Translations under genes and position numbers: made by a program | Shown here: positions 13,729 through 29,216 of the stretch, one piece after another | Layout: every line of letters starts with the position of its first letter | Numbering within the stretch: position 1 is the first letter of the stretch | From: Paralichthys olivaceus | Taxonomy: Eukaryota > Chordata > Actinopteri > Pleuronectiformes > Paralichthyidae | Assembly (NCBI RefSeq): GCF_024713975.1 | Contig: NC_091112.1 | Span: forward strand, 8,331,501 to 8,395,500 | DNA: 64,000 nt | Reading direction: 5' to 3' | The notes under the pieces: generated by a model | What the model was told of the DNA's origin: nothing | The model's input: only the letters and a program-made list of their open reading frames with translations | The model's database searches: none

Positions 13729-13776
<48 letters not shown>
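13729..13776. repeat. (TA)24 microsatellite
   Basis: 48 bp of pure TA repeats. The open frames that read through it on both strands (repeating Tyr-Ile) are artefacts. Confidence 0.97.
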
Positions 13777-13782
<6 letters not shown>

Positions 13783-15224
13783 CAATCTGGGGCACCGTGC
13801 TACTCCAGCATAACAAAACTGTGCACTGTGGACACAATGGTGGGAGGAACAGGGAGTTAATGGGGGCGTCCTCACAGGATCATTTCACCGCGCTCCAATG
13901 CAGCTGCTTGAAGCAGGTGACAGCCTCTTAAAAGTCAGCAGATTGACCAATCGGTATCTAGAACCAGGTGATGAGGAGTCACCACAATGATGTAGATTTC
14001 CTCCTCGTTCAAAGATTGATGTAGTTAATTGCAGCATTAGAACAAGAAGCCGTCTCTGTGAATATAACCCACGCCCGGCCTGACAGATGGGCCAGTGACC
14101 ACAGCTCTAAGCTCTGGTCTTTGGACTGCATCATCGACACATAGGAGATTTTCCTCCTCTGCCATGACTAAGCACTGACCAGACTGTCACCTTTTTAAAT
14201 GCTATTTGAAGAGCAGATCTCATGGTCCAGCCTTAATGATTTCCCATACTGCAGCTACAATGAGCATTTAAATTATCAGACATAATAGACATATTTACGT
14301 AAATATACAGAGGGATCTGATGTAATGACCGGAAGTACAAAGCCCTATAATCCTTTTTCCCCCAAACCTGCTGGCGAACAATAAATCCCACAACCAGCTT
14401 TGGGTGCACAGATATGTCAGTTTGGCTGTTTAACGTTACCACGCTCCTCTGACTTGTTGGAGGACGTGACAGTCAGGGATTATGTGGGTTTTAGATACAG
14501 CAACTTCAGATAGATCTTTTTTTAAAACAGCATTAGCGAGTGATTTTCATAGCAAGGCTTTAAGTGACCACAGTGCCTTCATTACAGAGTGACCTTCATT
14601 ATTAATACATCTGCCTTTCATGCACTCATGCAAGAAAAAACACTGAGTGCAACAATCCATGAGCAATGAAAAAAACAAGCGTGATATCCCCCTGAAGTGA
14701 GGGTGAATGGAGAGGGAACCAGAGATTGTGGGAGATTAAAAGCAGATAAATCCGAAATGAACTGAGAGATGAGAGAGAGAGAGTTGAGGTGAAGGAGGGG
14801 CACATTGACTGGGGCAGTGGTTTGGCCTCGGGATGGGTCACTGTGACCGGGGCCGAGCACAGGCGTGGCTGCTGACACAGATTTGCATCACAGCATACAG
14901 TGGATCCCCGTGGTATTAATCAGAGATTTAGGATTAGTTTGACAGAAAACATGAAAACAAAATGTCAGAGGACAGGAAGACAGCCCCGCTTCATATCAGT
15001 GTTGGTCGTGATGAATTCCGCTAATAGAACATGCCTCTAATTATTACTTGAAGGTTAGTTTGGCATGAAACCATAATTAAGAATGTGTTAATTCATCACT
15101 GTTCCATCAGAATAAAAACACATTTCATGTAAGTAGCCTGAGGAACACTGCTTGTTAGAATCACTGTCATTAAACTAGAATTATAGCTGTGTGGTTGTGT
15201 CTCCTCAAACCAGAGCAGTTTCAG

Positions 15225-15485
15225 TGGATATACATTTTTTTCCAGACTCATGAGGTCACTGGGACCTTTGACCACTGAAATCTCATCAGTTCAGACCAAA
15301 ATCATTGATCGACAAAATCTAATCGGTCCATCCTTGGGTCCAACTGAGGGCTTGCACCAAATTTGAAGACATTACCTCAAAATATTTTTGAGATATCATG
15401 TTCACAGAAATAGCATCAGCATACGTACTAACAGATGGAAAACCCCCGAAAACACCATGCCCCTGGCTCCAAGCTGTTGCCAAAG
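15225..15485. repeat. Dispersed fish repeat, family B
   Basis: Contains AAATCTAATCGGTCCATCCT, CACCAAATTTGAAGACATTA, TGAGATATCATGTTCACAGA and ACCCCCGAAAACACCATGCC in the order usual for this abundant teleost repeat. It is better preserved than the copy at 8517-8825. Confidence 0.65.
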
Positions 15486-15724
15486 TAAAGGCATAACAAG
15501 TCTTACATAATAGGAATGGAGAAATTACATTCAAATAAGCCTGAGAAAAAAAATCCCCACCTAAAAGGTCACTTTCTGTTTTGTTTTAAGTAATGAATTC
15601 AGTATCTATACCGCCTATCCTTTGAGGGTTAGAGATACATGCTTCAGTTATAAAGTATATAAACCGTTGTCCCTGAGAAACAAGAAGTACAAGCCTATGA
15701 CAAAGTGATATTAAGCATTTCTGA

Positions 15725-16576
15725 TTTATTTTTCATCTTTACCAAACAAACATAGAAATATCATTTGTATCTCCTCAATAAACAAAATCATTCACAAAAA
15801 AAGACAAGTATATAAATACATTGATTGGATCATTTTAATAATCTGTAAAAATCGATCAAAAAAGAAATGCCTGAAGCCACACCAACAAATCATTTTATTC
15901 TATCAGGTCTACAAACAATTATGTACCATGGCCAGCTGAGGCGCTCTCCCTACCAACAACAGACTGCCACAGAAAAGCTGCAATTTGTCTCCTTTGAGAA
16001 AGCTATTACAGTATATACATTGAGTGGTAAGCTATCTCAGGGGCAAGTATCAATAGTTAAAGCAAGAGATCATTCATTGAATTTCATGTAGAGAAGTACT
16101 ATTATCAAAGTCATGCATGATGAAATTACTCCTGACATCAAAACTTGCAATTAGATGAAAACTATAAAAAAATGGACGCAAATGTTATACATCTACAGAT
16201 TAAGGCAATGGAATTACAGAAAATTCCTTTTGTATACGTGTGTGTGTGTGTGTGTGTGTATGTGTTTGTTGCCTATATCCAACTTCCATGTGGAATTAAA
16301 GCTGCTCCATATCATATCTCCATGTAAGTTTTCATTCTCAATTTACATCAAGAAACATTTTACCCCTGTCAAAGCCAAAAAAGTTACAAGTTTCACATTC
16401 CACAGAAAAAGGTAGTAAAAAAAAACAAAAACCAAACAATTCCTTGACATCAAAAGGAAATCAATGCAGCCTTTTGCACAGTGCAATCACAGAACTGGAA
16501 AAAGCCCTTACAATCTGTACATATGGCATGGCTTTTTCTAGCACGAAAAACCGGAAGATTATATCTCTAGAAAACT

Positions 16577-16660
<84 letters not shown>

Positions 16661-18213
16661 ATGCAGGAATGAGCATTAGATCTCTAGAAAAATCAACGCA
16701 CAGTCTCGTCAGATCCAGACAGACAAGCTCAGTATGGTAAAAGTAAAGGGACAATACTCTGCTACTGCCTTCTGGGATCGTCCCATTACTCCTGAACATT
16801 AGGTTACTGTGCCTCCTAGTGGTTCACGTCAGTAACTGTGCTCCTGACTCCTAGAGACCCAGTGTCAATCCAGAATCAGTGATCTGATGTGTGACTGATG
16901 GATTTGTACTTTTTCAGCTGTCAGTTTGTTCGGATTTGTTATCACAGTTTCACCAAAATATGGCTAAATACACAACCGGTGCTTTGCTATCCCTAAAAAG
17001 ACAGAAGTGTATTTTATCACAGTTTGGCAAAACTGTAAGTGTTTGAATCCAATTATTATCGTTTAGAAGTGATTGTGTAGAGTTTTCTGTGGCCAAGATA
17101 GTTTTTCAACCGGTCCACAGTTGCCATTCTTCATGAAGGAGCTTTTACAAACTTAACAGTCAACAGGCGATAATTTCTACTAAAAGAATAGATATCCATG
17201 AAAATGAATTTAAAGGTCAAGTTTGGATGTATTCTAAATCTTTCTACATCATGTGTACATTAGAAGTGTTGAGGATGGCTGAGAAAATGACTTCTTCATA
17301 CAAGTTGTGTCACAATATATTTGAGAGCCAACAAGTTAATAGTCTAAGCGCTGTTAGGTTCAGCCAAAACTGATAGGAAGCCCCCAGCAGTGATCACATG
17401 AACAACCACATGATCACATGAAGGTTTTTTACCTGTATGTTGTCCTGACAACAATCCTACAACAACCAGGAAGAATCCCTCTGCCAAAGCTCAGCAAGGA
17501 AAATATATCAATTTGGCTCATAGTAACTTTGCTGAAAGCTCATATTAGCTTTGGGTCAATGGAAAAATGCATTTTTGTACAGTAAAGAGGACCGTGTCTC
17601 ATAGTTGCTCAGTGATGGTGTTACATCCTGGCCAGAATGAAGAGGAGGGATGATTACAGTGACCAAGAACTGTCAAAATATGTACAAGCTTGTAAACTTT
17701 GTATCACAATAAACCTCAGAAAACTCACAACCAACTATTTAAGACGGATCTGAGACTGAAGTATACATTTCAGTAATTTGATATACGGGCTGCAACATGA
17801 AAAACAAAAACAAAGTGCAACATAATGGGGAATAAAAATTGATGGTTCTCTTTAAAATAATAATTAAAAGAAAAAACATGTTTCTTTTTGGATTAACAAT
17901 GATAAACACCTTTGATGCCTTTAAAAAAAACCTACACAAACATGTACCTACACTGCGGTGTCCTGAAACTCCACTCTGGCTGCAGTGTAGCAAATAGTGC
18001 AAATTAGTTAAGATTTCAGTCCACAGGACCAGATTTCATCACTACATTTACCCAAGCAGGTGATATCTACTGTTTATTTTCTTTTTTGTTCAGGTAACTG
18101 GTAAACTGTTAATGTAGCTCAGAAACAAATTCTGTACCTAGAAATTATTGCATGTGACATATTCAATAACAATCGTTTGCATATGTTTTTTTTTTTGAAC
18201 CTGTGATGTGACT
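15725..18213 (-). other. mtdh: Probable 3' UTR of mtdh, extent uncertain
   Basis: This non-coding stretch follows the mtdh stop codon. Minus-strand AATAAA signals are at 18073-18078 (about 135 nt after the stop), 15894-15899 and 15725-15730. Mammalian MTDH has alternative long 3' UTRs, so distal usage is possible. The stretch contains a (GT)n run near 16237-16260 and a long GA tract. Confidence 0.4.
16580..16648. repeat. (GA)n microsatellite, about 69 bp
   Basis: Pure GA repeats ending in CAGACAGACAGA. If the long mtdh 3' UTR is used, it would be transcribed as a polypyrimidine CU tract. Confidence 0.97.
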
Positions 18214-21200
18214 TCATGTTTCTCTTCTGACTTTTTTCTTCTGCGAAGGTTTCGGAGGCTCTGCGATTTGCTCGGGAATCTCTGCAAGAAAATAGAAAAG
18301 TTCAAGTAAAAATTCAAGTTATATCTAGATCCGTCTCCAAATAAATCCTATAGAACCGACAGACATAACTAACGGCGAAGTGGAGACATCTTTATATACA
18401 GTCTATGGATGGACCATTTCTTCCCCTTTGTGCTGTTTTTCTACACAGACAAAAAACTGATTCCTACTCAGAACTGCTGAAACCTACTCTGAGAGGAGGA
18501 TATGCTGGGATTCTGCTTTTTGGAGGCGGTCACAGGAAGCTCTTGGGGTTTGGGCGCTGCATTGACCAGGGGTGCTGGGCTCACCACCTATACACAAATA
18601 TATGAAATGACATTCTCATTAAAAAGGGCAAATGTCTCCAGTGCAGCAGTTTTAAAATGTACTCCCACATATTAATCTGAGAGCTTGATGTTTTGTTTTC
18701 TTACCTGAGCCTCAGATGCAGCCTCCTCTTCGGCTTTCTTCTTCTTCTTCTTTTTCTTCTTGGACTTTGCTGCTCCCCCAGAGGGATCCTCTGCATCCTT
18801 CTCATCCTCGGATATCTGCAGAGACAAAAACAGATAATCAAATATTTTCAATAAAAGAAAAACAATATCTCTAAGTTCTAGGGAGAGAAAATGGCCATAG
18901 TGGATGAATCAAGTAATTAAGAGGTGCATTAGGGATTGACACTAAAAATGCAATTGCTAAAGCCTATCACATGTCATCAGGAGTTTTAGGCCAAGATTAG
19001 TGAAAGTTTGAATAAAAAGGGATGTGGAGGCCCTGAAAATAGAGCAAGACCTTGTTGGGGGCAGGCTGTTCCTTCAGTGGAGCGGATGGAGTCACCAACA
19101 CAGGAGGCTCTTCATAGTTTCCCCAGTGCTCTGCTGGGGCATTCCAGTCAGAGGTGGAGTCCGCTGCTGCCGCTCCATCTAGAAAAAACATTACAGCAAT
19201 AAACAAGATGGAATTCAATCACGGTGCTTGTTTAAGAATTTGTTGTATATAGGATGGACTTTTGAAACACTTACTGAAACCAGACCATTCGTCATCAACA
19301 TGTTGGTTGCTCGCCCACTGCAGCTCAATTGAATTGGATATTGGGGCTACGAAAGACAGAGGGGGGGTAAAACCATTAAGACAGCTGAGACAGAAAATAG
19401 AAAAGCAGAAAAAACACTGATAAGATGATAGAGCTGGCAGTTCATCACAATGCGAACCTGAGGTGTTGAGTCTCCGCATGGAGAAGGACACTGGGTTGAG
19501 GTCAGTCTTTATCCGACCATCAATGCCACTCCATGCTGCTGGCACAGGAAAACAGAATGAAACACATGTGGTATACAGTCAAAAGAATGTATTTGTTCTA
19601 TATGATATTTTATTTTTAAACTGTAGACTTTCAATGGCTCCACCATCTGGTAACATACTCACAAAATTTTGGACAAGAATGATCAACTTATCAATATAAC
19701 CTCAACGTGCTTTTTCTTGCAATGCCACATTGGCCCAGTAGAGGGCTCAGTGGGACGGGGTATTCTATATAACTGATCTCAGTGAAATTAAACTCATGAA
19801 TTAATTGAACTGAATTTCCCCACTTTTAATTTCAGCAGTAGGTGGCAGCATTTTATTGTGTTGATGTAGCATATTGACACATTCATCTTTACAGCCAGAC
19901 TTACATTTTAAAGCCACAACAGTGAAAAACCTCAATGCTCTTATGTTTGTTTGAATCTGCTGCTGCGGTTACTGTTAATATTTGAGATGCAGAAAGGTTC
20001 TGCCCATGTGCTACCTTGCGCTTCCTGTGTCCAGCGCTGGGGCTCAGCTGGGCCCCTGTAATGCGGAGCAGTGGGCACGTTCCTCCACTTGGTTCCATCC
20101 ATGGCACCCATCTGACCCTGAATCTTCAGAGAACTGTCGGTCCATCCTACACCGTTAACTGAAGGCTCCTCTCGCCAGCTGGAGGACACTGAGGTGGCAG
20201 GCATACAGGAAGACAGGGAGTCAGACTGGTGCGGTTTGGTCAAGTAGCAACAACCTTTAACTTTCAACATTGTTGAGTTTAAATTATTGAAAGACATTAA
20301 CAAATCAGTAAAAGGCAGTCAGGGAAACGGAGAATACCTTTACCAGGCCCACTGGCTGTATCCACCTTTCCAGTGGTTCTTGCAGGTAGTGATTCTGGAA
20401 CAAAGTGTGGGCAAAAACATTTGCTTGAGTGTAATTCATCATAGCCAGATAATTGTAGATTTTGACTATGAGTAAAATAATCTATGTCTACAAAACGTTC
20501 ATGAAATTGAGTTTTTCAGGCATTTTAAATGAAACTACACGCAAGCTTTCGATTACTTCTCTAGCCTTGTATACAACACAAAAAAAACATTTCTACCATC
20601 TACACACAGTCACAATTCGTTAGGTGAATACCATGGTTTCCTCTGTGCTTCTTGGTGTTGGTGGAGGCTGTGGCTACGGTTGATGTCACATGGGTTTTGG
20701 GGGCATCCACACCCCCTGAGCTCCCGGAGTCCTCAGGGCCCTTGTCCTTCCTGCGCTGCTGCCTCTTCTCACGGTTACTGACTTTGGTCTCCCATGCACC
20801 TGGATGACACACAAAAGAACAACAACTGGTTAGATGTCTTGGTGTGTGCAGGGGAAAGAAAAATAAATACTTTTTATAGTTGGATGCACTTTAGTTGTCA
20901 TAATTTAACAAGGAGCCTTGCAACAAAAAAAAACCCGAATGATACTTCTTGTGAGTAAAACAAAACTGACGAGTTCAATTATGCAGGAAATACTGAAAAC
21001 ATGAAAGACAAACAGGAAATAACTACGCTGTCAGTTTCAAAATGAGAAGTTGTGAAATTTCCCCAACAACAGTTGAGTCTTACCATCATCTGGTTCCTTT
21101 GATTCATTTGTAGAAACATGCTGAGCTGGTCTCACTTCCGTCTTCAGTTTCTTCTTGTTCTTTTTCACCTGCACAGGGGCCTGCACCTCATGGACCTGGG

Positions 21201-22747
21201 CAAAAAGACAATAAGCAATTTGGTTGTGCACTGATAGAGGGACTTTAGCTATATTACAACAATAGCGTTATTGTTTCATAAAACATTAGGACATTAGGAC
21301 AACTCAGGAAGATTGAAAAAGGAAAAAAACAAACACACCTTCTCTGTCTTGATCTTCAGCGACTGCTTTGGAACCACCTTAGTCACTTTAACTTCAGCTA
21401 CAGTCACTGGCTGCCCATTAGACTGAGTCTCCTGTCGGAGGAAGACACGACATCTGATAAACAACATGATGTTGATGGCTTTTAATTTCAAGATGGATTC
21501 TAACACTATGTCTGTCTGCAGTGTCCCTCACAAATGCACATTGAAACTGCCACATAAACAAAAGGAAACATCAACAAGAGCTCGGCCATAAAACAATAAT
21601 TAACATAATAAAATATTCATCAATAGCAATTTAACGATTGATTTGCAAATCTTGATGTTTTTGTCCATATCACCGCCCAACTTCAACATTCTATCCTAAC
21701 TAAAAACTGCAATAAGATCAATTTTTGAGAGCGACACCCTCGACATGAACTACTGAAATAAACACACGACTGTGTGTACAACTGATTTTTGAAAGTCACA
21801 TAATTTCGTTCACAGATCAGTTTATTAATCAGATATTATTGTCTGGATCATGTATTAACCATTTTTTGTGCCATTGCTTCAGTAAAATTCTTCATTCTTG
21901 TATATTTCTTATCGTCTTTGATTTTAGACTTTGACTCCGAACACGTGCTGCCAGTGGTTTTTATTTTTAAACATTTATCGAGTTGCTTCTCGTCTGAGAT
22001 GTTTTGTGAAGCTAGTTAGCGTTAGCATCCGTTTCCAAACAGTGATTCGCTGTATCCCGAGTCTTTAATTTTCCGCAGTGGGACTAATTAAGGATAATCT
22101 TGTCTTTACTTAAGTCATGAGTAAGTACACCACATGACTGACCCTGTGTAGCTTAGTATATAGCGTGTACCAAAGCGTGTAGAAACCCTAATGATAAGTA
22201 ATAGTGTCTTAAATAGCTAGTTGGTTAGCTAGCAGGCTATCTAACGTTAACCCTGGAGTGTCTTTGTGTTTACATGTCAGAGGAGGAGATGTGTAAATTG
22301 AGCGGACTGACTGAGCTCTTCCTTCAGCCTCCATTGTTTCCAGCCATCGCACTTGTTTCGTTTCAGTCTCACCGTGACTCGACAGCTTGTTACCGCCGCC
22401 TGCTGAGCCCTCTCCCCCGGTTTCTTTCTGTTCCTCCTCTTCGGTTCTTCTGGCTTCGCGGCTTTGGGCACACTGGCCTTGACGGGCTCGCCCTGGCTCA
22501 CCGGGGCTCCTCGCTTCTTCCCGGCGAGCGCACGGCCACAGACGGCGGCCCAGGACAGCGCTAGCAGCAGCAGACCCGCCGCGGCCGTGGACAGGACGAC
22601 CCACGTCGGGTACAGCTCGGGCTTCAGACCCAGGTCCACCCCGAGCTGAGCCTGGAGGTAGCCTTGTCCCGACGACAGGAGCTCCTTCAAACGGCCGGAG
22701 AGCATTTCGGCTTTTTCCAGCGCGAAGCCTCGCAGGTCCCCGGCCAT
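18214..22747 (-). CDS. mtdh: Metadherin (AEG-1/LYRIC), twelve coding exons
   Basis: Exons in order are 22394-22747, 21339-21431, 21084-21195, 20632-20799, 20344-20394, 20015-20188, 19458-19538, 19275-19346, 19051-19178, 18705-18815, 18488-18587 and 18214-18281. They join in frame to 503 residues (human 582). The N-terminus has the family pattern GVDLGLKPELYPTWVV followed by a membrane segment at about 49-71, then basic stretches. Exon 4 has the conserved WETKVSNREKRQQRR block. Exon 9 has SDWNAPAEHWGN: Trp380 and Trp387, seven apart, correspond to the pair that binds SND1 in mammals. Exon 10 has a lysine run (about 430-438). The C-terminus is KKKVRRET. The start AAGATGG is a strong Kozak match. 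Mammalian MTDH is an ER/nuclear scaffold acting with SND1 and NF-kB. Exon 7 has a tandem CAGCAG acceptor, so one extra Ala is optional. Only about 260 bp separate its start from the rrm2b poly(A) signal. Confidence 0.95.
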
Positions 22748-23010
22748 CTTTCCAAATTACGAAAATGCTAGCTAACTGTTAGCTACCATAGCCTGCATCC
22801 GTATGCTAACGGAGGAGTGGCTAATCCAGTCCGGTTATTGAGAGAAAGATCAGTAATGCTACAATTAGCATTACATCAATAAATATAGAAGCACTGAAGC
22901 CATTTTAAAGCCTGGATCTCTAGAATGTAGCTCAACCACATTAATAACCAGTCATCAAAATATGAAAACAAGTGGACTGAACAAATGATTCTTTCATTTT
23001 ACAAAACATT

Positions 23011-23016
23011 TTTATT
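23011..23016 (-). terminator. rrm2b: Poly(A) signal of rrm2b
   Basis: AATAAA on the minus strand, about 350 nt after the rrm2b stop and about 260 bp before the mtdh start codon. An AUUUAUUUAUUU stretch (minus, about 23307-23320) lies between stop and signal and could act as an AU-rich stability element. Confidence 0.7.
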
Positions 23017-23367
23017 GTACATTAAAAATGATAAAACATTTCACCATAGAAGCCAACACCCCAGATCTTAAAACTCCATAAAAAACAATCTGCATAATTT
23101 CCACCCTCAAGCAACAAGTGAGGTATGAAAAAATGAACCTCACTCATTATTTAGATTTAACTAAACCTGAACCGTACCAAAGTAAAAAAGAAATCCTTTA
23201 ATTTACAGCCTGTCACCAGAACCACTTGGTTGACTATATTGGCTGCTAAGTATCCCAAGGTGTAATTCTCAATCCCTTCAAAATGTATGTTTAATCTGTT
23301 TTTTTACTGCATAAAATAAATAAATAGGTATAAGGTAATATGTTTGTAACAGAACCTCAACTCAGTT

Positions 23368-27193
<3,826 letters not shown>

Positions 27194-27243
27194 TGGAGCT
27201 GGGGTCGGTTGCTCATGCAGCTGCAGCTCAGTCGGTCAAACCG

Positions 27244-27251
27244 TTTAAATA
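27244..27251 (-). promoter_or_regulatory. rrm2b: TATA-like TATTTAAA of rrm2b
   Basis: TATTTAAA on the minus strand 50-58 bp upstream of the start codon would place initiation near 27215-27220. An E-box CACGTG lies further upstream at 27288-27293. Assignment is by position only. Confidence 0.4.
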
Positions 27252-27426
27252 GACGCCCACTGCGCAGGGGAGCACGCCCCTAACGGCCACGTGAGATGCT
27301 GCACTCAACAATCACAAACTGCATGAATAAATAAAAAACACCTGACTAGAGTTTACACTCATTATTTGTGACAAACACAGCATCAAGTCATCGCACTGCA
27401 GAGTTTAATGGTTGAACTGAAGGATA

Positions 27427-27913
27427 GGCAGCTTTTCAGACAGATCTCTGCAGATCATCCTGACAGAGGGGCTGAGAACGCAAATGTCCGAGTGAGAGCC
27501 TCTGGACTTTCTGCAGCCAGCTCCCCAGTAACAAGTCCACAGAATGTCCAAAGGAGCTGGTGTGAGGAAAGAGCAGACAATCCTCAGCAGGATTCACAGC
27601 GAGCGAGTGGGCATGTTGATGAAGAAAAAGACGAATACATATATCTCAGGATGAAAAACCAATGCAATATACACAGACACTAATAAAGATGTCAAAAGTA
27701 GGTGACATGGGCAAATGCTGGTGTCTATGTGGTGATCTTCACAGCAGAATTTAATCGTTATGTATTGCCTCTGCCTGAACACTAGAGATTTCTGTGTTGT
27801 TGTGAACGGCTCAGAGCTGAGAATCTCCTGCTGCACTGTTGGTGTGTGATAGGCAAACTCCGCAGAAAGTTCAGACCCAATTCTGCAAACGTAGTTCATG
27901 TCTGAAAACGGCT
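27427..27913. mobile_element. Inverted-repeat element, family A, copy 3
   Basis: The left end reads GGCAGCTTTTCAGACAGATC. The right end, reverse complemented, reads GCCGTTTTCAGACATGAAC. Both share TTTTCAGACA with the copies at 7024 and 42627. It fills most of the gap between the rrm2b promoter and the nutf2l poly(A) signals. Open frames here (91 aa plus, 125 aa minus) belong to no family I know and I treat them as chance. Confidence 0.55.
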
Positions 27914-28034
27914 TCAGAAGAAAACGCAGATATTTGTCTTCGAAAATAAAGACACGACAGCAGTAGTTCAAACTAATAAATGTTTTTTATTGGACAGGGA
28001 TGTAATTCGACACATCTCTAATACAAACATAATG

Positions 28035-28048
28035 TTTATTGATTTATT
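28035..28048 (-). terminator. nutf2l: Paired poly(A) signals of nutf2l
   Basis: Two AATAAA hexamers on the minus strand (28043-28048 and 28035-28040) lie 104-117 nt after the nutf2l stop. A third is at 27986-27991. Confidence 0.65.
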
Positions 28049-28151
28049 GTCAACGTGGAGGAACTTTCAACGCAATTCCTTTCATTTTCAAATATTCAAT
28101 TTAACTTCACCCCAGTGTGGATTCAGGGCCACATGTCAATATGCGTGAGAG

Positions 28152-29216
28152 CTACACCGGTATGTTATGTATCCCCAACCGGAACACGTCGTTTGTGCAA
28201 GCCCAATTGTCATTCTGGTTCTTCAGCATGAACACTTGATGGAAGGCCATTGGAGGATGATCATCTATCTGTTGTAAAAAAACATGAGCACAATGGTGAG
28301 AAAACAAGCTGCAAATGGGGGTGTGGTTTGACTAAACTGCCGTTTATTATGATTCACTTTGCCTGAAACCCTTTCTGCACAAAATATAATCCGGTTTACA
28401 CATAAACCAGAACCAGTTTTGACAATACTGTGTAATCTTTGTTTAAATGGAAATTTTCATTTAAATGCGCACATTTTCATGCAGAGCCGCTTCGCATTTT
28501 TAAGACTTACAATTTGACTTGAGACATTTTAAAACCAATGTAAGTTCTGGTTTTTAGATAAATTAATTCATTGCCTTCTCTGTCTGCAAATAAAACATCA
28601 ATCTGCATTAAAGTACAAATAAAATGTAGGTTTTCCATCAGTGCAAAAAGGTGCTTTAAATTCACCAGCTTACCTGTAACTGTCCAAACACCATTATGAG
28701 GATGCAACTGTCTACTGTGGGTTGAAAATCTTGTCCTGTGATAATGTGCTTTATGTTCTTGAAAGGCAAGTTCTGTGAAGTGGAAACAATGCAGTTATTA
28801 TTATTTATACCTAGAAACCAAAGGTATTTGCTCTGAAAGAAAAAGGTTAATCTAAATTTTACCTATATAATAATGAAGACACTTAAAGGCACAAGAAAAA
28901 AATGACACTTACTATTAGTTTGTTTGCAATGGCTTCCCTCCCGAAGAAAGTTGTTCCTTCCCACGTCAGACAAGCAGTAGTAGACTAAGAGAAAAGTTTT
29001 ACATCAGACAGATTTTTGTTCACAATTTGGTTTGCAGTAAATGTTCGGGACATTGCAGACATTTAGTGCAACACAGACAATACTTGAATGCTTGACAGTG
29101 AAGAAACGTACATAGAGATCACCCAGGAGCATCCTGTTGGTAGTGTCAAACTGGGTGTAGTATAATTGGACAAAGCCTTCTCCAATCCTTTGCCATAATT
29201 CTGTCTCACTAGCCAT
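28152..29216 (-). CDS. nutf2l: NTF2-like nuclear transport factor, four coding exons
   Basis: Coding exons are 29112-29216, 28913-28984, 28674-28772 and 28152-28268, giving 130 residues (human NUTF2 127). NTF2 is a small homodimer that carries Ran-GDP into the nucleus by binding FG nucleoporins. The whole fold is present: [20 protein letters not shown], then [57 protein letters not shown] and [11 protein letters not shown]. Trp8 corresponds to the nucleoporin-contact Trp7. Trp43-Glu44 correspond to Trp41-Glu42, and Asp94 to Asp92. The second acidic Ran-contact position (human Asp94) is His96 here, which suggests the fish nutf2-like paralogue rather than canonical nutf2. An acceptor 16 nt upstream of the ATG (exon edge 29232) shows that a 5' non-coding exon exists. 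Confidence 0.93.

Larger units (their letters stand above)
13007..15720. other. Intergenic stretch between mtdh and laptm4b
   Basis: No coding exon recognised. It holds a TE-like GC-rich block near 13164-13230 beginning CAGGGCCGGATAAACC, a small AAGTGC/AAGTGT hexamer array near 13448-13488, a TA tract and a family B repeat. Some of the upper end may be mtdh 3' UTR. Confidence 0.5.
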
